Assembly (NCBI GenBank): GCA_905178155.1
Contig: CAJINV010000012.1
Coordinates: 3,157,144 to 3,221,143 of the forward strand
Reading direction: 5' to 3'
From: Amoebophrya sp. A120
Lineage: Eukaryota; Sar; Dinophyceae; Syndiniales; Amoebophryaceae
DNA: 64,000 nt
The notes beneath the pieces were generated by a model that saw only the letters and a list, made by a program, of their open reading frames with translations, searched no databases and was not told where the DNA came from. The stretch's first letter is position 1. Each line of letters starts with the position of its first letter. Below are positions 11,301-20,176 of this stretch, in pieces. The position numbers were made by a program, and so were the translations under genes.

Positions 11301-12271
11301 TATCAAATGCAAGAATGTCTGGGTCTGGAAGATTGCGAGATTTGTCATGCTGGTCTGGCACGACCAAAAAGTTTGTGATGCGTGTTCAAGAAGGGACCCT
11401 TTTGCCTGTCATGCAAAAACGCAGCGTGTCATGCGAAAAACGCAAGAACACAAAGAAGCGCAGATATTTCTCATGCTTGGCTGTGCATTACACAGAGCAT
11501 TCACCATTCCCAACGCAGCATTGCAAGTTTCCAGACCCAGACATATTTGCATTTGATAGCCCGGGCCGCGGTCCGGCAACATCCAGTACGTGGGCGTGGG
11601 GAGGTCCGCATCCGCGGCCGCGAACAACCAGCTGGGTTTATTGAGATGAAAAATCCCCCCACCCCATTATACTCAAACTGGAAATTTGTGATGCTGATTT
11701 GTATACACAAATGAAGATGTATTGCGACAAGAGCTTGTCGGCATGATATTCTAAGCCGATTAGGGTGCTGCGCATCCGGCTAGCAGCTGCGCATGAGAAA
11801 CAAGTTTGACATAGGCGAAAACGCATGACAGACTGACTGCACAATGCGCCACATGGGCGCCGCTTACCTTGTACGCAAGACAAAGCTGATTTGTGGTCAC
11901 AAATCAGCATCACAGATTTTCTTTTCAACATGGGGAGGGGGGATTTTTCCTTACGATAGGGTTCCCACGTCAAGATGCCGGGGTCCACCACGCAGGCGAA
12001 CGAGGGGGTCGCGTCCTTCGTGGCCGCGCCCGCGGAGATCGACGAGAATTACGTCGCGCCCAAGCCCATGTCGATCGAGGAGATGGACAAAAACAAGACC
12101 CGCCCAAGCTCCTTCGTCATCGGGATTGGCGGAAACTTGATTCAGGACGGACGGACTTACGCCATGAGAGGACGTATTCGATTATTTATTGCTTTTTTTG
12201 ATACTGTAATTTTAAAAAGTGGATGGGGAGGACATGATGATCATTATCTGTCAAAGATCTGCTCGTGCTGA
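8364..12271 (+). CDS. RBM42: RBM42-like RNA-binding protein (one RRM)
   Basis: Exons 8364-8437, 8705-8838, 9008-9130, 9389-9466, 9794-9878, 10290-10420, 10642-10705, 11017-11099, 11256-11300, 11564-11638 and 11964-12271 sum to 1200 nt, 399 aa plus TGA. Ordinary introns: 8839-9007 and 9879-10289; the other eight gaps are elements. The RRM spans roughly residues 103-178: RNP2-like RLFAGDLGNEVTDD, RNP1 RGYGFVSF, then DLNGKYIGNRPIRLKKS, which is the RBM42 signature order, preceded by the conserved GKYWEDKTLEDWEENDFRLF stretch. In RBM42 family members the protein binds RNA and is linked to pre-mRNA handling. GDLGNE and the RNP1 approach are both rebuilt only after removing elements. The C-terminal ~200 residues (helical, then Ala/Ser-rich) are not typical of the family; the end after 12165 may involve a further unrecognised intron. 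Confidence 0.88.
8438..8699. mobile_element. introner, family A
   Basis: 262 bp; ends TATGGATTGCAAAAATGTCT and AGACACTTTTGCATTTGATA; perfect TSD GGGCA. Splits the N-terminal exon of the RBM42-like gene. Confidence 0.93.
9131..9383. mobile_element. introner, family A
   Basis: 253 bp; ends TATCAAATGCAAAAATGTCT and AGACATTTTTGCATTTGATA; perfect TSD AAACG. Excision with one TSD copy yields Gly-Asn-Glu-Val-Thr-Asp, the RBM42 consensus at this point. Confidence 0.95.
9467..9788. mobile_element. introner, family B
   Basis: 322 bp; ends TATTGTGAGGAAAAATCCCC and GGGGATTTTTCCTTTTGATA; perfect TSD CAAGA. Excision yields Asn-Lys-Arg-Thr-Gly-Lys-Thr-Arg just before RNP1. Confidence 0.95.
10421..10636. 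mobile_element. introner, family F
   Basis: 216 bp; ends TATGACAGTGCACAACTCCC and GGGAGTTCTGCACTGTCATA; perfect TSD GAAGT. Confidence 0.93.
10706..11011. mobile_element. introner, family G
   Basis: 306 bp; ends TATGGAAGTGTCAGAATCGA and TCGATCCTGACACATCCATA; perfect TSD AAGCA. Confidence 0.93.
11100..11250. mobile_element. introner, family C
   Basis: 151 bp; ends TATGCAGTGCAAAAGTATCG and CGATACTTTTGCACTGCATA (perfect 20-bp TIR); TSD ACAGC/AAAGC (4/5). Confidence 0.93.
11301..11558. mobile_element. introner, family A
   Basis: 258 bp; ends TATCAAATGCAAGAATGTCT and AGACATATTTGCATTTGATA; perfect TSD GCCCG. Confidence 0.93.
11639..11958. mobile_element. introner, family B
   Basis: 320 bp; ends TATTGAGATGAAAAATCCCC and GGGGATTTTTCCTTACGATA; perfect TSD GGGTT. 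Confidence 0.93.
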
Positions 12272-14100
12272 GTATTTGTTTTTTGTTGTTCCACGCATCA
12301 TGTTGACCAACAGTGGCGCCTAAAGATGTTGGGATTTGCTCACTTCATGTAAAAACATCCATTACAACTTACAGAAGCGCAACGACCAACGGAAAAAAAA
12401 TTCATCAGTTTCAAAATCAAACTTTTTCAGGCGACAACCGATAAAAATGCGGGCGAGAATCGTCGTGGCAGAGCAAGACTGCTTCCCCACTGCAGCAGGG
12501 CCGTGTCTGAGAGAAATTGTAGCATCCGTAATTTCGTGGAAGGGCATAAGGCAGGATCAATTTTGGGCTCCCAGCTTTTCATTGGCGATTCTCCTCTACA
12601 CTTCTTTTCCACTACTTGGAAATAGTTGTCCCACCATCAGCACGGCCGACCGGCTCATGGCAGAATGGAAGTGCTGCTTCCGCTGCGGGAGTGCTAACAG
12701 CAGCAACACCAGCGACAGATCACTACAACTACTTTGGAGGACAACAGGAGGACATGCCTTTTTGTACTCTGATGATGTACAGCATTCAATAAGAGTATGA
12801 AGAGATGAAAGTCCATATTGTGTTGTCCTTGTCTCACCATGCGAGGACCAGAAACCTGATGTCTAGGTGTTAATCTTCTTCCCTTTCTTGTTGAAAAGAT
12901 GATTCATAGTGGCGAAGTAAAGCGGCCAAGAAGTAGTTTTTTGCTGGTGAAGGGAAGGAATTTTTTTTCGACTCATTCGCCTTTGGTAGTGGAACTCGAC
13001 GAGTACAAGAAATGGATGTGTAATTGTTTTGTTCCAACGGTGGATTTTCACTGTTCATCGGTTGAAGATGTCCACCAATATGTGTCGTGCATCAAGTCAG
13101 TGACCCGGCAGGCAAAGATCACTCTCGTCCCCGAAGCTCCTGCGGCATGAAAGAACAGACGAAAATCGGTCAAGTTCTTGAGGATCAAAATTGAAGATCG
13201 AAAAAAAAGATTGCGTTCAACTAGAACAGAAACTGGACAAAACTTGTTGTACCGCCGCACCGTCTGAGTACGATCAGACCAACTCTCGGTAGAAATCCGA
13301 TCCAACGTTGTACAGACTTGACACAGACAGCATTTTGATCAAGCTGAATCCCGAATAAGTACTTCTTGGGACCAAGTCGGTGTGGGTAAGTGTGGCTCCT
13401 ACATGCTACAGTACGCGAATAAAGAGTACAAGAATAAGGAACTGCACTTCACGACGAAAAATGGATGCTTATCACGATCATGATGAGAGCGCGCGAGGCG
13501 ATGCTTTAACGTGGGGACGAGATTTTATTTTTAATTTTTCAAAGTAAGTAACTGCTCGTGCCTTCGTTTTCGGTTTTAAACATGTTCTCGCTCGTATAAG
13601 AATGACAATGAAAAAACATTTTCGCTGACAGCAGGCCCCATCTGATTATCCTAGTTATTTGCTCACCTCACAATAATCAAGGCCTTTTTTTGAGCTGCTA
13701 ACCAGCAATATCTTGTTGTCCCTATTGAAAGCAGCATCTACAGACACTGAAGACTAAAAGTAAATTTGTTTTTTGCCAAAAGGAAAAACAAGCTCGTGAA
13801 AATCATTTTTTTGTACAATTAACTTCTGAAGCCGATCCGGCAAGGCTAAATCTTCTGTACCAGCAGAATTCCAATTAGTCACGCCAATTCTACTTGTTGA
13901 GTCCTCCCCTTCCCCAGTTGTAGGAGCATATAAAGTAATTTGAGAAGTAGAGCACAACAACTATCGATCACACTGCCCTCCATTGGTATTTTATTATAGC
14001 CAAGATTCGTGACTACAAGTACAAGAAAATTATTCAAGTTGTTCGCAACAATAAAAAAAAGCTCCATCGTCCTATTAATTTTTCGTAAATCCTGGTGAAG
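12272..14100. other. intergenic, nothing recognised
   Basis: About 1.8 kb. A 154-codon + strand frame (12336-12800) and shorter ones occur, but none shows a domain or links by clean splice sites to the flanking genes. Candidate extra exons of the RBM42-like gene just after a CTTACAG at about 12365-12371 were considered and not adopted. Confidence 0.4.
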
Positions 14101-17100
14101 ATGCAGGTCGTTTCGTTTGTAGAGGCAGTGGCACTGCTACTCTCTCTACGAACTGCAACTTTTTGGCTATGGATTTCCATGCCCGCCACTGGTGTTGCGG
14201 TGGTGTCGATGCGTGCTCCTGCCATGTCGGCACGAAATTTGCAGGAGTGCTTCGACTTTAGGACGGACGTTAAGTATTTTTGCCATGAAAAGGACAATAT
14301 GGATGCCGTTCTGGTCGAGTACGTGGAAACCAAGACGACTGCGGGGGCTCTGGTGTACAAGCGCGAGGAATGGGTGGAGAAACATACATCCAAAGATGGG
14401 ATTACCCGCGATCGCATCAAGACGATTGGGAAGATTGGGAAACTCTTGGAGGCCCTCGAGGCTGACGCGACGCAGCGACTTGAGGATTACAGCGCGGCTT
14501 TTCGACAGCACGGCACAGCTGCGGACCCAAGGCTTTGGGCGGAAGCCAAGGAACCCGTCCGCAGGCTGCAGGTTTGTCGGGACTGTTTGAACGCTCGGTC
14601 GAAGCTGGTGGCGCGGAAGGATTGCAAGGCAGTGCTCGATGTGGCCTTTCCGATGAGTGTGGGGGAAAAGAAGAGGCACGATATCGGTGACGCTCGGTTA
14701 TTGGAGATGAGAGACATTATTGCCCCCGCGTTACAAGAGTTCGAAACCGCAAAGGCCGGGTTCCGGAGTCAAACGAAAGGAGCTGCTGTGGCGCCACCAG
14801 AAGTTTTGGAGAAGTACAGGCACCTTTATTTTGATTCTCCGGGCGGCCGTGGTAGTGAGTCGGATTCAGACACTGAGCGGGAACGGCAGGAGGCGGAAAA
14901 TAAGCTGCGCGAGTTCCGGCAGAGTGAGCGGAAGAAATTCCTAGAGGACCAGCGGCTCGCGGAAACGGAACGCAAGCGGACGGAGGCCGCGTGCCGAAAG
15001 CAGGAGGAAGAAGAAGCGCTGCGCACCGCTTTCAAAGAAGCCGGAGGGGCAGGACAACTACGCGCCCCGACGGCAGACGAGAAGTCCTGGACGACCTTGG
15101 TGGATACCCGAGGAGGTTCTGCACTGCCAAACGAGGTCCTGCAGCGAAAGGACTCACCCTTGACAGACGACGAAAGAAAGGAACTGCAAGTGGCCAACCG
15201 CCTCCCCATATCAAAGTGAAAAATTCCCCCTCGTCCCCGTATCAAAGCGGAAATTTGTGATGCTGATTTATTGTGGCCACACATCACCTTTGTTTTAGCT
15301 TTGCTGCTTTTGCAAAGAAGCTAGCTACCGGGCATTGCTTGGGGCCTGATCTTTCCTATTCGACTTTCACATCACCCAGAGGCGGCGGGTTTTGTGTCTG
15401 GTCTGTCGGGCGGTTGAGGATGCTTCCCAGCGCTTAGGGGAATATCTTCTGAACACTACGCGTGAGGGTAGTAGCGAGTAGTGGACCCCAATTGGACTTC
15501 CCTTCACTGCTAAAACGGGTGGTGTTGCGTCGTCCGAGATGCCCGGCTCTCAATGCAATCCGGTGCAGACAGTTTACCTCTAGGAAAATCAAGCAGCTCG
15601 AGAACAGTTTCTGGCTCGCCTTGGTAGCTACTACAGTACCGAAGAAGCTTGCGCCATATTGTTTTTTTGCCTATACATAGGGTAATATTAGCAGGAGCCT
15701 TTGGCGCATTCTACAGCCAGCCTGTCACGCGCTTTCGACTACTGCAAATAACCGGTTTGCCATGCCTAACTGCTAGCCTTCTGCATTATACCCGAACAGG
15801 CTATAGAGGATACCGCCAAGCTGCACTTTGTGCAAGACAAGTCTGGTTTGTGGCCACAAATCAGCATAATTACTTCATATTGTGGGGAGAAGGGATTTTT
15901 CCTCACAATACCCCAGCGTGTTTTCGCCGTCCAGGAAGGACCGGGAGGCCGAGAACCAACGTCATGGCCGTGGATACTGGGCCTTTTTCCGGGATGCGTG
16001 GCTTTCTGCCGAACTAGAAGAAATTGAGGACGATGACTATGACCTGCTCAGCTGTTACAATCTCAAACTTTTATTTTCCAATGGAAGTAGCTGAGCTCTG
16101 TCTTGCAGAAAGGGCATCAGAGAGAAACAGGCAGGGCCTTGTTGCACTTATTTTCGCAATACAAATTGAGCCGAATTCTGAGTGCAATTTGGAGAAGCTC
16201 CGGAATTTGTCATGCGTAATAAGTATTAATTCCTCTAAGCTGCAGACGAGTAGGCCGAATGTTGCACTTTTATTTTCACGACAAAATCCGGGTTCCATTG
16301 TAACGTTCGACATTGCAGCATCACCTGGGCAGGTTATACCGCAGGAACACGCAAGATTTCACATGGGCAGGCGGTTGCCGACTATATCGTGAAAACAAAC
16401 GGTGCTTTCGCCTACACGCTTACACGGCTGGAAAGGCACAAGGCAGAGCTTCAAGAGCTGGAGCAAGAGTATGAGACGTTCTCTGGGGCCAGGCTGGAGA
16501 GGAACAGACCTCGGGATAAGGAGTTATCGAGGAACTGGAATTATGTGAGAGACCGAATGAGGACATGGGTTTTCCAGGCGGCGAGATATCGAAGTGAATA
16601 AAAGCACCCTGCCCCCAGACAGCGCTCTCGACGTTTTTTGTAGTATTGTTAGGCACCAAAATACAAGATACCTATGCGAGTGCGACGCCTCGCGTTTCAG
16701 ACAGAAGACAGTCGCATTCTGGTGCAGCTGTAACGTAGCTGCAGTTCTTAGAGAGAGATGTGGCTCTTGCGTTATTTCCCCTGCGGAACAGGAACACAGA
16801 TCGAGATCCGGGCTACTGTATTGTGGCGCTAAAAATTCTGATTGATGCGTGCGTTCAAGGGGGATGAGGAAGAGTAAGTGCCTCTATTCAGACAGAATTC
16901 ATCGCACGATGTAAGCGCTTCCCCATCTTTGCGGAACACTAGGGGTCGTGCTTTTATTCATCTTGATAAGGGAACCATTAATGATATCCTGAGAAATAAA
17001 CACCTCGACCTCCCCACTACTCCAGAGTTGTCATGCAGATTTGCAATTACAGGAGCAATTGTGACGATGCGCATCGCCATGAGAGGAATTTTCACTCGCG

Positions 17101-17564
17101 TGGTGGCATTTTGAGTGTTGTAGACAGGACATGGATATTAAGGAGATGGCTTCGTGATGCGGCTGTCCCTGCTACCCTGCACTACAATACAGAGAAAATG
17201 AAAACAAGCTTGTTGTCATGCGCGACACTCAAAATTTGTGGATTCGTGTTGCAGAGTTGGTTCCCAACTTGACCATGGGGCGGGGAAGATGTTTTTGCGC
17301 AGGATAAATGAATGTGACGTACCGTTTGCAGATGCGCGGAAAACGTATCCACTTTGGCGGACCATCGTCGAAACGTTACTACTATTCTCTGCAAATATAA
17401 TGTCAAAGTCTTCTGGAGGAATGCAAGGCCAAGGTCTGTCATGCAGGTTTCGCATCACCCACGCGACGCCTCGAACTCGAAGGTTTGGAACGCTAGCATC
17501 AGCTGAAGTTTTGAGAAGGCTCTTCGATGCCTACTCTACTAGAAATGTTGTCTTCGGGTTGTAA
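14101..17564 (+). CDS. 578-aa protein, unknown, with charged helical middle
   Basis: Exons 14101-15208, 15916-16037, 16344-16586, 16974-16984 and 17312-17564 sum to 1737 nt (578 aa plus TAA). The first exon is a continuous 369-codon frame: a hydrophobic N-terminus (signal peptide or anchor, about residues 5-25), then a helical region, then an Arg/Glu-rich coiled stretch (about 260-320). The last exons encode LERHKAELQELEQEYETFSG and an Arg-rich tail ending in VVFGL. No family is recognised. Unspliced reading would stop at 16601, inside the element at 16587, losing the final 88 residues. Two elements sit only 11 nt apart, making an 11-nt exon. Alternative starts at Met-27, Met-37 or Met-42 would remove the hydrophobic segment. 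Confidence 0.68.
15209..15910. mobile_element. introner, family B, oversized
   Basis: 702 bp, twice the family norm. Left end TATCAAAGTGAAAAATTCCC, right end AGGGATTTTTCCTCACAATA; perfect TSD CCCCA (15204-15208, 15911-15915). About 370 bp in the middle (roughly 15300-15670) lacks the usual family B interior and may be captured sequence. Confidence 0.88.
16038..16338. mobile_element. introner, single-copy diverged type
   Basis: 301 bp; left TATGACCTGCTCAGCTG against right CACCTGGGCAGGTTATA (14 of 17 pair). No convincing TSD (ATGAC/CCGCA), yet removal of the element plus 5 bp keeps the frame of the 578-aa protein, so it follows the same excision rule. Confidence 0.65.
16587..16968. mobile_element. 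introner, single-copy type (TGAATAAAAGCAC ends)
   Basis: 382 bp; left TATCGAAGTGAATAAAAGCA, right GTGCTTTTATTCATCTTGATA; weak TSD CGAGA/AGGGA (3/5). Supplies an in-frame TAA to the unspliced transcript. Confidence 0.8.
16985..17306. mobile_element. introner, family E
   Basis: 322 bp; left TATCCTGAGAAATAAACACC, right GATGTTTTTGCGCAGGATA; perfect TSD AATGA. Only 16 bp after the previous element. Confidence 0.9.
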
Positions 17565-17733
17565 CCAAATAAAGTGGGTCCACCTTTTAATGTTGCTGGT
17601 CATGCAATACAGATTATGGGTTGAGGGGTCGTAAAAGAGGTCATGCAATACAGATTTTTGGGTCGAGCTCGAGCAGACCTGTCATGTTCCGACTCGTCTT
17701 CCAGACATCCAGGGATGATTTTTGCACTGAATA
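17565..17733. repeat. decayed introner fragments
   Basis: Two copies of GGTCATGCAATACAGATT (near 17597 and 17640) match the interior of family A elements (for example near 24808), but no TIR pair surrounds them. Confidence 0.5.
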
Positions 17734-18638
17734 GCTACCACATACGACGACAGACCGCGTGGCCGCTATCACCCGAGCCTGGAAAGCGGTGGGGCCGGTG
17801 AGCGCCGCCGCGTCGCCGTCGCCGCGTACAACTACCGGGGTGCGGAGGTCGCGGTCCGCACGGAGCACGCCCCGCCGCGGAAATCGGTCGCCGCCGCGTA
17901 GTTCGGGGCCGCGGAGGTCTATCGAAAGGAAAAATCCCCCCTCCCCATATCAAAATGGAAGTCTGTGATGCGGGATTTGTGTACACAAATCCTTTTGTCA
18001 TGGTAGAAAAGGAAAGATGCGAACTCGGACTGTAGTGCTGGCTGGCGTGGGAAAGCCTTGTATAATCTTCAGCATGACAGGAGACAGCTGATATTGGGAA
18101 ACAGCATGACGAATTGCCTGCAAACGAGGCCACAGCTGCGTCTCTTGGGCTTCTAGCAATACATGTCGACTTGTGTTGTACTCAAATACACCATCACAAG
18201 TTTCGTTTGCGATAGGGGGAGTGGGGATTTTTCCTCTTGATAAGGTCGCAGTCCGTGCACAGCACGCGGGAGGGAGCTGACATGAGCGGCGCAGATTTGC
18301 GGTTGGAGTTGGCATCTGCATTGACAGCGGGCGACGAAGCAGGCCCGGTGAACGAGGAAGCTGGGCGGGCCACGAATATTGTTCCAGTGCCGAGGTGGTG
18401 GGCTAAGCTTTTCGTTTGGATAAATACGAGCAAGGGGTGCGTGGCGACGAAGAGAAAATTTACGGACGACGACGCGCCGATTATTTTTTCCGAGGCTGCC
18501 ACATGTCTCGAGAAGCAGTACGCGGGTCTTGTTGAGAAAATGGGTGAGGTGTTACTGTTAGTTGAAAAGCTAAGGAAAGAAATATTGGGATTCACTAAGG
18601 TGAATGATTTATTTGACATCAAGAAAACAAAAAAGTAA
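17734..18638 (+). CDS. RS-rich unknown protein, start unresolved
   Basis: Two exons flank a family B element: about 17734-17919 and 18248-18638 (TAA). The upstream exon is open from a TAG at 17732-17734 and strongly Arg/Ser/Pro-rich (SRSARSTPRRGNRSPPRSSG), continuing in frame across the element into QSVHSTREGADMSGADLRLE. No ATG precedes it, so either an upstream exon ends at the ATAG before 17735 or translation starts at the ATG at 18282 (118 aa) with the element in the 5' untranslated region. The C-terminal part is a helical domain containing WWAKLFVWI and a Lys-rich end. SR-like composition suggests, but does not show, an RNA-associated role. Confidence 0.5.
17920..18242. mobile_element. 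introner, family B
   Basis: 323 bp; ends TATCGAAAGGAAAAATCCCC and GGGGATTTTTCCTCTTGATA; perfect TSD AGGTC. Confidence 0.93.
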
Positions 18639-20176
18639 GAAGGCCACCTGCCGCCGCGCTAGGTTACCAAAAAATTCCGTAGATGTAGTCCCATAGCGCC
18701 CACGTCGTTTCGCTTAGTTCTAGTACATACCCATAACATCGACGTCATTGCACTTGGTTCTAGCACTAGCGCATTATGTTTTCTCTTATGCTATTCCGCT
18801 TTCAGTTTTTCGATTCTACTGACGCATCACCAGAAGTGCGTTGGTGCCAATCGCTTTACCACATGTGCCATCAGAAGTGCACCGAATCGCGAGGGTCACG
18901 CATAACATAAGTCATTTAGTTTTTAGGCCTAAGCGCCGCCGGGGCGTCCAGCCCGTAGCTCTCCGATGTCATGAAAACGGACAAGAAATAGAGCTACAGG
19001 ATGAAAAAAAAACTCGTAGCAGCACGCCAAAGAAAAAGAAAAAACATGCCGACCACTACTTTTGCAAACAGAAAAAAGTGGACGGCGAAACTAACAACAC
19101 ACAACGCATCTGAGGCTATGACTTGGGTGCAGTTTTTTGTACTCCAGAAAAGTGTACTACAATTTTTTTTCCCCTAGTATCCTCCAGTTGGATGCCGATA
19201 TTCATGGCGTGGGACCGCACACTATGCAAGAGACATCAGTTTTTTACAAACGTTCCAGCAGACACAGCGTATGCAGCACTACCCTGGCCTGATATGCGTG
19301 AATTTTTCGACCTGCTGAAGAGACACGAACAACATCCCAAGACCACATACGATAGTGTCTGCGGGAAGAATCTAGAACAGCACAGATCGAAGACGACGAA
19401 CCTCCCCTAGTAGTCGCAGTCCCCTTTCCCCCTTTGCTAGGCTGGTGATCATGATCTTCACGCTAAACAAAGGTCATCTTTAGCGTCATCTTCTTGTGAG
19501 CAGTGATTTCCCATAGTACAACAACACAGCAAGAAGAGAGGACAAAAAGAAAAACGGCACGGATAATTAAAGACTGGAGCTTGTGTGAGCTTGTTTTTAA
19601 GTAGCAAGTACAGCCACTTAATACATGTTGCAGTCGAAAAAGTTGTCAGCCGATTCGGCAACTCACTTGAGACCGTGATTTACTTTCATCCGCTGACGAC
19701 GACGTCGAGTTTGGGAGGGCTTGGCTTCACCCCGTGTTCTAATCTAGCCGTCGTGCGCCAGCTGTAGGGAGTCCGAGCAGCTGTTGAGAGGGGTGCGTGA
19801 AAGAGCGAATATCTTTGACAGGGGGCGGAAACGTAAGCGATATTTTCGACGAGATAGTAAGCTTCCTGTGACCACTTCTTCTAGAGTGATATCTCAAATA
19901 GAGTAAGTAGCATTCCTTTTTCGTGGACATGCTCCTCCTGTCGAGTGTCGGAGTTAGATATAGAAATTTGAAGTAAAATAAAGTTTTTGAAACAATACAA
20001 GCACCGACCACACAACATCAGCAGGAGCGGCAACCCACACCAATACTGCTTTCTTGTTGCCGTCGTCTATTAAGAGCGCGATTTTAGTTGTGATTGTGCA
20101 GCACATGAAGACAGAGAAGAAAAAAACCGGGCATTTCATCATTTCCTTTACGAGAAATACAAAGGAGTAGCAAACA
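18639..20176. other. intergenic, nothing recognised
   Basis: About 1.5 kb with no element TIRs. Short frames at 18841-19113 (Lys-rich tail) and 19123-19410 are not supported by any domain or splice pattern. A roughly 30-bp direct repeat with differences occurs near 18690-18770 (CATAGCGCCCACGTCGTTTC versus CATAACATCGACGTCATTGC, each followed by GGTTCTAG or a close variant). Confidence 0.4.

Noticed and set aside
18841-19410. Two consecutive + strand frames of 90 and 95 codons
   Set aside because: No splice link, domain or element nearby; the Lys-rich stretch comes from an A-rich tract.
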